64,000 bases of DNA from Quercus robur (taxonomy: Eukaryota > Streptophyta > Magnoliopsida > Fagales > Fagaceae), in assembly GCF_932294415.1 (NCBI RefSeq), contig NC_065535.1, positions 26,506,782-26,570,781 of the forward strand, written 5' to 3'. This document shows, one piece after another, positions 1 through 13,164 of the stretch. Position 1 is the first letter of the stretch. Each line of letters opens with the position of its first letter. The notes beneath the pieces are model-generated. The model did no database searches, was not told where the DNA came from, and was given only the letters and a program-made list of their open reading frames with translations. Made by a program: the position numbers and the translations under genes.

Positions 1-190
1 ACCACCTATCAAGGTCACAATTATCTACAACATTGACTGTTCCTCCCACATACTGTTGGGGGTCCCAAGTAAAATGCTCACCATGGTAAACATAGAGAGT
101 AAATAACTTATCCATCTTGCATATAATATACAACCAAACACTTTTCAACTGATAAATTAATTTTTATATTAATATACTAATGATAAACTA
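1..190. other. AT-rich flank, no gene seen
   Basis: No coding potential is visible. The right part repeats a motif like ttttcaaYtgataaa that recurs at about 1265-1390 on the far side of the Stowaway element, so that element landed inside a local AT-rich repeat. Confidence 0.5.
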
Positions 191-1241
191 CTCCCTCTGT
201 CTCACTTTTTTTGTCTTGTTTGGAAAGTCAAACTTTTTAAAGAAACATCATTTATTGTTGTAGGGCCAGTTTTTTGGGGCCCAGGCCCAGCAGGTAAGTG
301 ATTTTGGCCCAAAGAGCCTTAGACAATGAATTTGTAGATAGTGGGTTACAGAACTAGGCCTTAACGAAGTGTATGTTAGCTAATTTTGGGCCATGCAGCG
401 ATTCGAACGTAAGAATACCTCCTTTATGTCAACTGGATGTTTGGTCCGAGGAGACATATGGGTGCACCTCTGTTCCTGATAAAAGGCTATAGTCTTTCTC
501 TCTCTATCTTTTCTTCTTTCTTCCCTTTTTTCCGATCCCCTCTTCATGGGGATGCCCTTCTCTTATATAGCCTCCTTAAAGTAATAAGAGTATTACACTT
601 GTTGATCATCTGGACCTTCATTTGAGTGCCTGTCCCATCGGACATCCACCCTATCTTTCTGTGAGTTGCAGTGGCCAAGGTAACACTGTTCGCCTGTCTT
701 TTCCACATTAATACGCCAGAAAAGTAGCTTCCTTGTATTTAATGCGGCAGTTGTGGTCTCCCCCTGGACATCCTATACTCTCTTCCTTCTCCCGGCTCTG
801 TGAGGCTCATCCTTACTACCAATATTCGTTTGGAGTGATTCCTCATTATGGATAGGGTGCACGTTGGGCCCATATTTGGTACGTCCGAGGAGACATTCCT
901 CCTCGGACGTCTTTTTAAATAAGCTTGGACTTATCAGGGTTGGGCTGGAAGTCTTTTTGGTGCCCCATTTTCTCCTCGGTTGTGGCTAGATTCTGTATGG
1001 GGCCTAAGGCCCATTGTTTGACTTGGGAATTTTACCCTTACAATTTGTCTTGTCTACCTTTTAAAAATGTATAAGTTTCCAAAATTACCCTTAAAAAAAT
1101 TTATCAAAAAATTGAATTAGTAAATTAATAGGGGTATAATAGGAATATTAGTAAATTAATGACTTTTATTTTTAGAAATAGGACGATATTTTAGGACATC
1201 TCAAAATGGAATAGAAGACAAAAAAAGTGGGACGGAGGGAG
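191..1241. mobile_element. Stowaway-like MITE, split by a solo LTR
   Basis: The left end (CTCCCTCTGTCTCACTTTTT) and the right end (AAAAAGTGGGACGGAGGGAG) are inverted repeats of the classic Stowaway (Tc1/mariner) terminus. A TA dinucleotide flanks both ends (189-190 and 1242-1243), as expected for this superfamily. Without the nested LTR at 259-1042 the element is about 265 bp, a normal Stowaway size. No transposase is encoded. Confidence 0.88.
259..1042. mobile_element. Solo LTR, family A copy 1 (nested in Stowaway)
   Basis: The segment starts TGTAGGGCC and ends CCCTTACA, the TG...CA termini of an LTR, and is 784 bp long. It carries the phrases cctcggacg and ggcccattg shared with the copies at 29166-29935 and 31110-31886. 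No internal retrotransposon region follows, so it is a solo LTR left by LTR-LTR recombination. The flanking pentamers (attgt and atttg) are only approximately alike, so the target duplication has decayed or a border is off by a base. Confidence 0.75.
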
Positions 1242-1243
1242 TA

Positions 1244-2389
1244 ATTAATATACAATACATCCAAACACTTTTCAATTGATAAACTGTTTTATAAATTAAT
1301 AAACTAATAATATACAAATTAATATACAATACAACAAAATATTTTTTAACTGATAAACTAATGTTTAAATTGATAAACTAATAATAAACTAATACAACCA
1401 ACCATGGGAACAGGGGAACACGTGGACCAGGGATAGGAACCATCATAAACACAAAAAGCAACAAACAAAAAAGACAAACAGTATTATACAAATTCCAAAA
1501 CAAAACAGTCAAACTTATTTTATCATTGTGGTCCACTTACAGATAAAGAGATCGAGAGAAAGAACATACCTTTAGGATAAAGGGTATTTTTTTTCACGTT
1601 TGTCTTCAGATCGATGTGGGTATTTCGCTTCTTTTGGGTATTTGGTTTCAATGATGGCCGATGTAAGGTTGAAGCTAAGGTTTCATTAGATTTGGCTAAG
1701 GAGTGTCGTTGAGGATGACAGTGATGGTGAACGTATTTTCTGAAATTAGGGTTTAACTATTGAACATTTGGGGTTTTGTTTGTTACACACGTGGGTTAAC
1801 AGTGTGTGTGTGTCACGTGAGGCTCATGTGTAAGAAATTAAGGCGGGAAGGTGATTTGGTAGGAGGAGTGGCTACATGTAAGAGAGAGAAATTAATATTT
1901 TAATCCGCCGTTTGCTACCTAGGATATTTCCATTAGGGCATTGATAGTAGAGACTAAAATGGATGACGTTTTTCTAAATAAGGACTAAATGTAGTAAAAA
2001 CAAAAAGTAAGTACCAAAATGGGAATTAAGACAAAATGTAAGAATGAAAAATGCATTTCCACCAAATAAGTAAAAGAAAGTTTATAAACATAGAAGAAAA
2101 TTTGAGAAAAAATTTCACACCTGACTGATGTGATGGATTATTGATGATAACTGATAAGTACAAAATTGATATAAATGGTGAGTTTAAACAAGAACCGGTA
2201 AAAGTTTTCAACACATCTTATGTTAATATTTTTTTTTTTTTTTTGTGTCTATAGCGTGGTTCAGTAAGTAATGTGCAGGTCCACATGATAAAATTTTCGG
2301 ACTTTACTCCTAAAAAACCAAAAACAAATAAAAGACACCGCGGACAAGTAATGATGAGTTATATATTTAAATTTCCAAAGTTAACCTAA
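1244..2389. other. Intergenic, RPC4 upstream region
   Basis: 1244-1400 is an AT-rich repeat. From 1400 to 2389 I see no gene or clear element. No TATA box could be assigned to RPC4 with confidence. Confidence 0.4.
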
Positions 2390-2394
2390 AAATG

Positions 2395-2478
2395 TCATAA
2401 GCATAGTGGTAAAGGCTTTCAATTGCGGCTCGGAGGTCTCTGGTTCGAAACCTGACATTTTCATTAACATTTTTTTTG
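2395..2478 (+). mobile_element. tRNA-derived SINE
   Basis: A pol III type 2 internal promoter is visible: an A-box-like stretch (tagtggtaaaggc, 2404-2416) and a good B box (GGTTCGAAACC, 2442-2452), followed by a T-rich tail as in Au-type plant SINEs. It cannot fold as a full tRNA gene. It lies only 30-110 bp upstream of the RPC4 start codon. Target-site duplication not resolved. Confidence 0.65.
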
Positions 2479-2507
2479 TTGCAATTTGGGTGTTGGATCT
2501 GATCTGA

Positions 2508-5500
2508 ATGAAGAAAAGCATGGAAGAAGGAGGAGGAGGAGGAGACAAGTCCTCCTCTGCTTCTTCTTCTTCTTCAAGGAAGGTAAATCATATTTTGTTT
2601 CTTTAGTTTAGAATATAGATTTGGGATCTGATATTTTTGAGGAAAAACTCTGTTTTCTTTTGCAGCTTAAGTTTGCGCCAAAAGCCCCACCTCGCAGGAA
2701 AACCAAACCCTCTCCCTCTCCCACTCCCAAAACGTACGTAAATTATTTATTGAATATTAATTTAAAACCCATTTTCACAAATTTTGATTTGAATTTGAAT
2801 TTGAATGGCAGTGAAGTGGTTGATGAAGATGGAAAAGCTGAAGAAGAGGCACAGTATCTACTTCGCCGCTTCAATGTATGTACTAATTACTATTACTCTT
2901 TCTTTCCATTTTCTTCATACAGATTTTGGGATTTTTTTTTTTTTTTTTTTGCTTCACTGTGTGTGACTGACTCACTGTGTCTCTGTTTGTTTGTTTGTTT
3001 TTTTTTTTTTTTTTGATAAGCGTGTCTCTGTTTGTTTGTTTGTTTGTTACCATTTCTTTTTCTTTGGGATGAGATGAGATGGGATGAGATGAGATGGGAT
3101 GGGATGAGAGCTGTTTGTTTAAATTAATGGAATGGAATGTGGTTTTGGAAATGGGTTATATCAAATGCGGGTTCTAAACCTCTGTTTGGTTGCGGACAAT
3201 AACAATAAATGGGTGTTTTGGCCTTTTGGGTCTTAAGTTTAGGTCGTGTTTGTTTATTGTTAATATATTATGTATGCTATGATATGAAGAAACAACACAA
3301 ACTTTTACCCAAAATAAATAAATAAATAATAAAAAAATAAATTTATAAAAAAAAAGGTTTTGTTGTTTTGTTTTTTATCTTATGATTTATTCTTAATAAG
3401 AACAGCGTAAAATTAACTTATTTTAAACCAAAAATTAATAAATAAATGAATATCACATTTGTTTCTTATGCTTTTAGTAAGTTCAAATATGCATTTTTTT
3501 TCCTGTCCGAAAAATAGGAGAGAATGAGTTTCTGGAAAAATATATATATATTTTGTGAATCAATTTTTATATGAAATTTTCAATATTTAGATCCAGTGAA
3601 TTAATTCGTTAAAAACCTTTACTCAAATATGTCTAGTCCATCTGCTAGTGACTTGTTTGTCTAATGATATGGTTGGGACTTGGGCACGGTTAAGGATTCA
3701 AAAATTGCAAGTCTGGAATTTTTCTAGATGCCCAAAATAATCCCCTACCTACAAAGCCCAGGGTTCTACTGAGATTTTCACTTTTTGTAAAATGTAATCA
3801 ACCCAAGCTAGCTAGTTAACACTATAAATGTAACCCATAGTTTACAAGATTGCAGGAAAAGCACTATGTTAGTTGCAAGATTGAAAATATGGAGCCTAGT
3901 TAGTTTTAGACTTGCAAGAAAGACTAAGAAGTGGAGATTAATCAGTTACAACTTGTTAGTTGGTTAGGTTACACTTGCTAATGACTTGTACAAATACTTG
4001 CAAGCTGATGTATTTCATTCATTGAAGAACAAAGACCTTTATTTTCTTGCCCTCTCTCTCAAGTTTTCTCTTCTCCCTTTTATCTTCTTCTTGGAGGGGG
4101 GGACTACATCAAATTAGTCAATTTCCTATTCATTTTCACATCCATTCCCATTCATCTACCTTAGAACCTAGCCGGTTCATTACATAAAACTTAGAAATTT
4201 CACTAAGCATGACACCATTAAGGATGCATTATTTTAATTTTCCCATGCTTAGTGTAAGTAATGTGGGTGAGGAGAGGACTAATTTTATTTTTGGGCGAAT
4301 GAAAGAGAGAACTTTGCCTGAGTGCAAGTATTCAGCTTAGTTATTTTCTTTTTCTCTTTCTCTTTTTGTGAAAATTCTTACCTAAAAATTTTTTTCTTGT
4401 CTTTTTTGCTTCTTTGTAATATTTACTTTTGAAGAGGGAGATATAACTTAAAGCATGAGTTCTACCATTCTAATTCATTTTCCCTCAGTTGTCTTTTTAA
4501 CGTAATGGTTGGGGACCTTATGTGGTTTAAAATGAAAAATTTCTCAAGAAACGTGTTTCTCAGATTGTTGAAGAACTTTGTTTCCAAAAAAAAATTCATG
4601 TTATTTGAGACTTAACTGACAGTCATTTGACTATTTGCAAGGAGCAGTTGGCTAAGCTCTCAATCTTTATCAATCCTCAATGGATGTGCTTGTCAATTGA
4701 TAAAAGAAAGACTACTTTTTTCATTTAAATAATAGGTCTTGAACCAAGAAGATTAGAAATAATTACAGCCATATTGCTTAGCATCATGATCTGTGAAGGA
4801 CTTAGAGCTGACTCTTAGTTGTATGATATTCTCTTTTTTTTTTCCATTTTTATGATGTTAAATATTTTAAAAACAATGTTACATTGATTGGTTATGATTA
4901 TTAGCTTATTTCAAAAATACATTTTATTTGGTCATTTGGATGAGATATTTTCTCAGATCAACCTTGACTTGTTTACCTCTTCATTTACAGGAGAATCTTG
5001 CTAGACGGGGGCCTAGAGAAGAAAAGAAATGTATTTTCTCAGCATATTCTTCATTATTTTTATTGGCCTAATATACTGTCAGATATGTTCTTAATGAGTT
5101 TAGTGATATTTAGTAGTGGTGTTGTTTTCCTATGGAGTTATGGTGAAAATCATCAGTATTAGAGAATTGTGCTTGATAGAATGCCCTTTAGACCTTTCTG
5201 ACAAATGAATACTTCAAATTTTTTCTGTACTTTGAACAAATTTAAAGTATTAGAATCTTATGCAGATGTCCTAAATGTTAGAACATTTGTAGGAGAATGG
5301 ACATTAAGAATTGTAGCTCTTATATAAGATACAACAATGTTTGGGATCTCACATTGTCGATTTGTTGTTTCAATTGCACCTTCTAGTTCACATATTCATT
5401 TTCCCAAATCTGCATTAGAATTCATCAAACATTCATTTCCCTATCTACATTAGAAGCCATTATGGAAGTCAACAGGTATAGATGATGGAAATTGTTTCCC

Positions 5501-5553
5501 GTGTACTAGGGTTGCAACCCTTTCGTGGTTTTTCTTAATGGATTTTTATTACT

Positions 5554-5590
<37 letters not shown>

Positions 5591-8500
5591 CGATGGAAAT
5601 ATTTTAGTTGTAAAAAGGTCTCAAAATTCAGTTGTTGATATACAGATAGTGTGCCTTAATTGCAGTGACTTGAATGTCTCAGTTTTAGGAGCATCTTTAA
5701 GATGCAAATGGATTGCTTGAAGTTGACATTTATAGGAATATTTTGAGCATGATGATATATATATATATATATATATAAGCATGATAATATTAATACAACT
5801 CAAAGATGTGAATGGCATTTTAGGAGGTGAAATCAATATATTTTGGAAACAAAGCTGACGTTTTTATTTGGAATTATATTGTATTAGTTCAAAAATTAGT
5901 CTTACATATATCTTTGCATGCTAGTAGAGTATGTGGTACTTGAATTATTTTTTAAGGTCACCTTACATACTTTTCATGGATTGATGAATAATTCGCAAAG
6001 ATATCAAGAATTTGAGAATTTTGAACATGGGAATTGATTTCTTTCTTGTCTAAGAGGTAAAATATGAATTTACTTCCATTTCTTTTTGGTATAAGTTTTC
6101 TGACACCCATTGTTTAATGGAGGAGCTCATCCTTCTGATTTGAGAGCCAAAATTAACAAGTTGACTGTACTGAAAAAAATAAAATTCAAGAGGTATTTGA
6201 ATTAAGTGAGAATGTTGTTCTATAATGTGGCTTTAAGATTTTGATAGGCTGGTATGAAATTTGATATGCACGTGGCACAAGGAGATCAATGGCTGCTCCT
6301 TTAAGAGGATGATTATGCAAATTCTGGTCCAGATAAGATTGATATAAGAACAACAGAGTGGCTAAGGAGAAGTTTTAAAAAATTAAATAAAAATACAGCT
6401 TTAAAGCGGAGCTGTTCAATTACTTTAAATTGTTAACAATTAGTCTGAACCCTTCCATATAATTGGAAGAAAACAACTTGCTTTTGATGGGCTGAACTAG
6501 CTGGGAAGAGTCTGTATTACCAATCAATATAATATACATGAGCAAATGTGTATCATAACCAGCTTCATTATCGTTATTGTTAGTGTTTCTAGTTTTCATC
6601 TAATGTTTGGTGTGCAAACCCTCAGCTTCTGTTCAAGTTGCATTTGGTCCTGGAGTTATGCCTTCAACTTCCCTAAAGGTATATGGTGCTGCCAAGGAGG
6701 AGAATGTCGGTAACAGAAGTGCCTCAGTCCCAAAAAGTTCTGATAATGGGGAAACTCTCTTATCTTTGCCTTCGTCTGCCAACGAAGATGGAAATGATGC
6801 ATGTTCTGCAGATCCTATGGAGACATCAGCTCAGATTGTCAAGAAAGAATATAGAGAACGTTGGGTAAGAAATGGCTGCCATGAAGATCCCCCCCCTCCC
6901 TTCCCTCCCTTCTCTCTCTGTCTCTCTCTTACATCCACTAGGTGTCTAATTTCCCTGATGCTGCAGGATTACCACCACACTAATTATCCAACTACTCTTC
7001 CATTGAGGAGGCCTTACTCTGGAGACCCAGGTGTGCTTTTAGATTCATTTTAAAGAATTAATTCAAGTTACAGATGAACATCAATTATTTCCTTGTGAAG
7101 GAAAATCTATTTTCTCACATATGGTTGACCTTCTAAGATAGTTTTTTGTGAACGGAACCCCTTAGCCTTTTCCAATATACAAAAACTATCAGTCTTTTCT
7201 GTGCTAAATGTTTAATTAATGTTCATTTGCATCTATGAGTATGCAACTCTATCTTGCTGGTGACCCTGCAGCCTGAGATGACTGATATAGGTGCAAATTC
7301 TTACTATCATTTTTTGTTCCTTAGCATACTGTTGATGGAACAAGAATGCTGCAAAGCTGTAATTCCCGCTGAGATCAGCTAGCTAAAGCCAAATAACTGT
7401 AGTGAAACAAATCTGTGTCTCCTGCCATTTTCAGTTCATAATTGATGGGAAGAATTAGCTCAGTTTAAAGCACTACAGAAAATAAATATATTCATCATGA
7501 GCTCAAAAAAAGAAGGAAAAAAAAATTATATTCATAAGTCCCTAGGTCTGTAGTCAAAATACAGAAAAACTAGTTCACAGACTAATCATTACTTGAGTTC
7601 CCAAAATATCACAATAAGGATTGATATCAATATTCTGTATACCTTATATTCCAGAAATAAGAAAAATGGAAAAGGAAAATAACCTATATAGGCCTTCAGC
7701 AAACTGAAACAATAGAGATGCCATTACTCACAAAACTTCACATGCTAGTTTCTCTTGGAAGTTTGAGCACAGGCTGCATCAGATGTACATGCCATTGTAA
7801 CGAAGGATAATAAAAGGTGAATGGAATTCTTGTACCAAAGGATTCTGTTCATGTGATGAATGGCACTCATGTTCAGTGTTTATTTTAGCAATTGTAGTAA
7901 AGTTTTTCAGTAACAACTAACAAGTGTAGCATTATGATTTCAGTGATTCCATAATAACTTTTACTAAATGCAGGAATTATAACTTTTATTAAATTCTGTA
8001 ATGTTAAATGCCATTTGCTAATTTTGCTTGTAGAACTTCTTGACATGGCTGAATTTGGGGAGGCTGCTGCAAATTATGAGTACGATGAGAATATTATAAA
8101 TCCTGCTTCAGACCTTGGACTGAAGGTTGGTAATCAGATTTAAAAAACCGTTAAGATAACGCTGAAAATTTACTAGAGCTACATATTTAAACAAGCTATT
8201 TAAAACAAACTGGTGGTTTGTGATAGGTGGAAAGTGAGGAAGAAAAGTTGTTATTCTTTCAGCTTCCTGCTAGTCTGCCATTTCTCAAAAGATCAGCTAG
8301 TAGAAAGGGGAAAGAGAAAGTTGAATCCCATACATCACTGGAAAGCGGAGGCATTTCAAAGAAGAGCTGCAGTTTGGAAGAGTTGCCGGGTGGATATATG
8401 GGCAAAATGTTGGTTTACAAGAGTGGAGCAATCAAGTTAAAGCTAGGAGATTCCCTGTATGATGTGAGTGAAAACATGAGCTTGCTTTAAACTAAGATAC

Positions 8501-9417
8501 AAGCACACATTAAGTGCACATGCACACACAGGCACTTTCTTGTTTCCCTTACCTGTGGTAGGAAGGACCAAGCCACGTTTTCTTTTCCATAAGAAATCAG
8601 TAATTTCTTGTTCTGTTTCCAGTCAAAACTTCTTACATTTTCATGCTGCTTTTAGACCTTGATTAATTATCAATTCATGTTTATGTCACTTCAAACAGAA
8701 TCCTGAAGAAATTTAAATTTCACCTTGTGTCATTGTCCTTCAAACATTAGAGAAAAACGTCTAATCTTATTTTCTTGTACAATTGATTAGTATAATTTGA
8801 TGTATAACAATTCTCTTCATATCTGCAAAGTCACTTCTCTTTTCAATATTTATTCTTAATACAAAATTTATACCAGACGATTAAATCAATGAATTAGAAT
8901 TTAGTGGTGACTCATTTTTCATTCGTAAGATGGGTTAATATTGGGGATTCATTCCAGAACCTTCATTTGTGGAGGTCATTAGTGTAACTCAAGTTTTTAA
9001 GTTTTTATTATGTGTAGCATTTTAAGAAATAGGAATAGGTATTTGAAATCAAAATTTTTTTTTTTGAATTTTTGATTGTTGGTCCATATCTTATCAAGAA
9101 CATGAAAAGCTTCCACTCTCTCCCTCGTTTAAATTCTTTTGATCTATACCATGATAACTTACTTATTTTCCACCCTTCCAAATTATTAGCTTTAGCAGTA
9201 ATATGTAAGAACATAATTTGACCTTTTTTTTTTTTTTTGGGGGTGTGTTTTGGTCAATATGCAGGTTTCTCCTGGTTCGGATTGCATATTTACTCAAGAT
9301 GTTGCAGCAATCAACCTTGCAGAAAAAGAATGTTGCGTTCTTGGAGAGCTTGGCAAACGGGCTGTTGTAACCGCTGACATTGATTCCCTGTTGGATAGCA
9401 TGATTGACTTGGGCTAA
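2508..9417 (+). CDS. RPC4: DNA-directed RNA polymerase III subunit RPC4
   Basis: Homologue of yeast C53. It pairs with the C37/RPC5 subunit as a TFIIF-like module of nuclear RNA polymerase III, with roles in termination and reinitiation (family knowledge). Nine exons join in frame: 2508-2582, 2666-2733, 2812-2875, 4991-5030, 6626-6864, 6967-7030, 8034-8125, 8227-8463, 9265-9417; 1032 nt, 343 aa. All introns are GT-AG. The N-terminus is acidic and Ser-rich, followed by the basic KLKFAPKAPPRRKTK motif typical of RPC4. The C-terminal 130 residues form the RPC4 domain, with GGYMGKMLVYKSGAIKLKLG and a final CCVLGELGKRAVVTADIDSL segment. I chose the first ATG of exon 1; a second Met lies four codons later. 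Exon 4 is only 40 nt. No splice-site damage seen. Confidence 0.93.
3740..4130. other. Possible LTR remnant in RPC4 intron 3
   Basis: The stretch has an LTR-like layout: repeated ttgttagttggttag-type sequence, then a pyrimidine-rich stretch near 4050-4090. Ends and target duplication are not resolved, so this is only a suggestion. Confidence 0.25.
5494..5588 (+). mobile_element. 5'-truncated LINE tail in RPC4 intron 4
   Basis: A short L1-like 3' end (tttttcttaatggattttta, about 5528-5547) runs into about 30 A residues. The flanks gatgatggaaat (5481-5492) and gacgatggaaat (5589-5600) match at 11 of 12 positions and look like the target-site duplication. In sense with RPC4. Confidence 0.7.
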
Positions 9418-9625
9418 ATGCAAAGACGTTGCCTGCAAATGAAATATAAACAATTTGACGCGTGGTGGAAGAACCATCAACATGATAGAGGTACCATTGG
9501 TGCGTATGTAAAGAGGGTAAATGAGTAGATATGTAACTAAAGTTGTTGACAATTCTGACAAGGTAACTTGTAAACAACTGCTTTTGAGATTCATTGTTTG
9601 TTTTCTATGGCAAAGTTTATTTAAA

Positions 9626-9630
9626 ACTTT

Positions 9631-9661
<31 letters not shown>
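9626..9661. repeat. T-run then G-run homopolymers
   Basis: About 12 T residues are followed by about 20 G residues, just 3' of the RPC4 stop. The length is likely unreliable in the assembly. Confidence 0.8.
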
Positions 9662-10243
9662 TGGTGTGGGTTACATAGCCAAAAGCATTAGAAGTTAAAT
9701 TCTGTCTCATGTCACGGAAGAGTAAAAAGGTTTTATTTGACAAAATATAACATTTCTGGGTACATATTTAATCCATAATTTCATTCGGAGTTGAAGCTTC
9801 TTTGCTACAATTTATGTTCAACATGACAGGTGATTGCTTTGGCTAACCCGTCCATATAGAATTTGAAGAAGAATGGAAAAAGTGAGTAGGTTTGGGCCAT
9901 TAATATGGATCATTTTGGGTATTGGGGGGGAGTTTTTGAGGCCTCTTAGTTATCTTAGACCATCTCTTGGATTGGTCCTTTTGGGACGTAAGAACAAATG
10001 TGGTTAATACTTTTCTCAGATCTTAACACAAGGAAAAAATTAGAGCTGAACAACTTGTTTAAGATAATTATATTCGGCTAAACTGCAATATTTGCCACAT
10101 GTTTTTCCATATGTTCTCTCTCTCAATAATGCATCTGGAAGGATTATAAAATGTGCATGATTAAAGATTTCATGCATTTGTATCCCGACAGTATCCCTTC
10201 ATGTCCACCCACCAAAGTAATACTTATTAGTGTACTTTTTTTT

Positions 10244-10335
10244 TCTTTGACCAGAAAAAGGGGAATTTCATTACTAAAAAGCATCGACTACAATAGGATT
10301 TGTATTTGCTCATAGACAAATCACACGTGCTCTAG
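10244..10335 (-). mobile_element. LINE 3' end fragment
   Basis: Read on the minus strand, the sequence ends ttagtaatgaaattcccc followed by an A-rich tail, the usual 3' end of plant L1 elements. It is severely 5'-truncated. The target duplication was not found. Confidence 0.4.
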
Positions 10336-11050
10336 GGGGTGGAGCTACATAGAGGCTCCCCCACAAGCTTTCCAAGAATTCAGAATTTACCCTTAAATTT
10401 AACTAAACTTCTCAAAAAATATATGGATTCCCCCCTCCAAATTTTTATTTTCCTCATACAACCTTCTTAAATTGTTTAAATTTTTTAGATTTATTATTAC
10501 TTTGGTCTCCTCATTCTTGAAATTCTAGTTTTGTCCCTAACAACCCACATCAATAGCTCCAATATAATCCTTGAATTAAGATGAATACCAATTATCATCA
10601 CAATGCCATCAATGCAGAGGAGCTATTATCACCCAGCTCCCTGACCTTTTACAGCATTGGGTTCTGAAACTTCCAACACATGGTCATAATCAGACTGTCT
10701 AGTAGTAGACTGGTTCTCCGGAATGTTGAAGTTTTTGATGTATCGTTCTATTCCCAACCACATGTTACACAGTAATTAAAAAAAACATGGCCACCACCCA
10801 CCCACCACCTCCTTAACAGTCATTTTCCTAGTAGGCTTTAAGTCATATTCATGAACCAACTTCTAGCATAAGTTAAGTAATACATTTATTTCCATCCTGA
10901 AACTTTCATGTACCAACCTATTCCCAAGCCCCAACCCCTTTGAATTTTCTTTTTCTTTTTTTGAAAGTTGTATATGTTTGGCTAAAAATAAAAAATGCAC
11001 ATTTTATTTTTTTTACCAACATTTATTTATTTATGGATATTTTCAATCAA

Positions 11051-11051
<1 letters not shown>

Positions 11052-11089
<38 letters not shown>
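11052..11089. repeat. (CT)n microsatellite
   Basis: Uninterrupted CT dinucleotide run of about 38 bp in AT-rich intergenic DNA. Confidence 0.95.
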
Positions 11090-11093
<4 letters not shown>

Positions 11094-12266
11094 ACAAGTA
11101 ATCATGAAATCAATCTTTTTCTTTCACTCTTAAACTTATTTACATGAGTCACATTTAAGATAAATTAGCTTATAATCTCATGCATATGCATGGATACATT
11201 TAAAGATATACAATAAGATGCATAATATGATTTTTATATATAATTTAAATATTATTGATAGTCATTTTTATATTTTGTTAACTCTTTAAAAAAATTTATA
11301 AGGATATTATTAAGTATAAAATGTAAATTTTCCATTTTTTTTAAATTATTGTGAAACACTTTTTTTTTTTTTTTTACGATTCATTTATTCTAGACTCTTT
11401 GATTTTTGTGCTTAATAATTCATTTGGATAAATATTTATGATGTGGTCCCACATTTGATTCTAAAATTAAGAAATAAAACTCTTTAAGAATAAATAATTT
11501 AGGACACATGGCCTAAAATTGGAACTTTAATTTGGAATGTTAATTTGAGTTTCTCTCAGTTTCACATATTATTATATATATAGATAAGTTAAAAATTTTT
11601 TGGACAAAGTTGGGCTATAACTTCACTCAATATATTTTTTTTGAAAGTGAATTTTGACAAATCCACATTTAGATTACATTTTCCTCTTATATCCTCTATG
11701 CTTGCAAAATTTCTAGAAGATCAAATATCTATAGTTATGTCATTAATTAATTATTTAAATTTTAAGTTTTTGTAGTCTAAAATTATAAGAAAGAAAGAGA
11801 ATTTGAGTTTTTTAATTGAAGGATAAGATATAATCTTAACAAAAATATTGTATTTTATTTTTAATAACTTGTTACAGTCAATTGGTATTTATACCAATTA
11901 ACTGTAATTGAAAAAAAAAATTAGCTTTTGCTTTTCCAATAACACTTTTTTTTTTTTTTTTTTGCTAAAATACAATCACCATTGTAAATATTTTTATTGT
12001 TTTTGTTAAGTTTTTGGGTTGGATAGCTGTTATTTGAGTTAGGCTAACTAGACTGATTGGGGAGAAGGGGGGCCAACTACAAAAATGAGATATAGAATGA
12101 CTAAAAAAAAAAATTTGGACCCAGAGGGGGGCCTAGGCGGTTGGGCCCCCTTGAGCCCATATGGGTGCGTCCCTGGTTCATGTCGTAAATATAGGTATAT
12201 ACAAGACAGGTTGTAATATATATACCAAAACACGCCTATTGAACCATTCAAATTGAATATACAAAT

Positions 12267-12398
12267 ATGTGTCTATTGACCGAAAATGAGTCTGTTAAAC
12301 AAAAGGCGTTTTTTGACTGAAAATGTGCCTATTGAATGAAAATATATCTATTAACCAAAAATGTGCATATTGAATGAAAATGTGTTTGTTGAAGGGTC
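12267..12398. repeat. ~19-bp minisatellite ahead of a TATA motif
   Basis: About seven degenerate units on the pattern tgtgYctattgaaYgaaaa stand in tandem. A clean GTATAAATAA follows at 12411-12420, and then a leader-like pyrimidine-rich stretch. The layout (tandem upstream repeats, TATA, leader) is that of an LTR U3/R region; LTR ends were not found. Confidence 0.6.
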
Positions 12399-12464
12399 AT
12401 AATCCTTTGGGTATAAATAATGGTTCATATTCATTTGGTAGCTTCTTCTCAAATTCTTCTTATT

Positions 12465-12757
12465 CATCTATCTTAGAAACACAAGAAACATGTGAGTATT
12501 CTTTAAAATTACTATTTGTAATTAGTAAAAAGGTCTAGGAATCAAGTCACACCAACGGTAGCAACAATAATACTAAACGATTTTTTCATTTATTAACTTC
12601 TTCTCTTTCATCTTTCTTAGAAACACAATAAATTTGTGGGTCTTCTCCAAAATTGCTATTTGTAAGTCGGTTTTTTTTTTTTTTGTTAAATAGTGAAAAG
12701 GTCCAAGAATCAAGCCACACTAACGGTAGCAACAATAATACTAAACGATTTCTTTAT
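12465..12757. repeat. Tandem duplication, ~160-bp period
   Basis: Two diverged copies share cttagaaacacaa, then aaattRctatttgtaa, then ggtagcaacaataatactaa and acgatttYtt. Copy 1 is about 12470-12585, copy 2 about 12615-12752. They lie just downstream of the minisatellite and TATA motif and may belong to the same decayed element. Confidence 0.7.
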
Positions 12758-13164
12758 ACTCCTTACAAATGCTATTCTTCTCAAATTTCTCATTCTCTTC
12801 CCTGATGTTATTCTTCTCAGATTTCTCATTCTCTTCCCTACGCCTTACTGATGTTTTTCTTCTCAATGATAGTTTTTTGTTTTAATATATATATCTTATG
12901 TGAAACAGTGAGTAGATACTAAAACTTAAAGGGGAAAATGAAAATGCACAATTGTTAGGTATTTTTAAATGTATACGTGGCATAAATTTGAGTAGCCACA
13001 TGGCAAATCAAACATTTCATTTTATATTATATATAAATTTTAGTGAATTTGTCTTTCCTTTGAAAGTCAAGGCTACCGGGTGTAGCTATTGCTAAATTTT
13101 TTATAATTACAATAAATAAAATATACAAACAATTTAAGTGAAAATATCATAAATGAAACAAAAA

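Larger units (their letters stand above)
9662..12266. other. Gene-free intergenic stretch
   Basis: Apart from the LINE tail at about 10250 and the (CT)n run at 11052-11089, I see no gene. 10331-10370 (gggggtggagc...) and 12060-12180 carry G/C-rich phrases that resemble termini of decayed DNA transposons such as the one at 55632. Confidence 0.5.

Noticed and set aside
2395-2478. Candidate tRNA gene
   Set aside because: Has A- and B-box-like parts but no foldable acceptor and anticodon arms, so it was called a SINE.
6607-7053. Single 148-codon open frame
   Set aside because: Part of it is RPC4 exon 5; the rest reads through a GT donor into the intron and exon 6.
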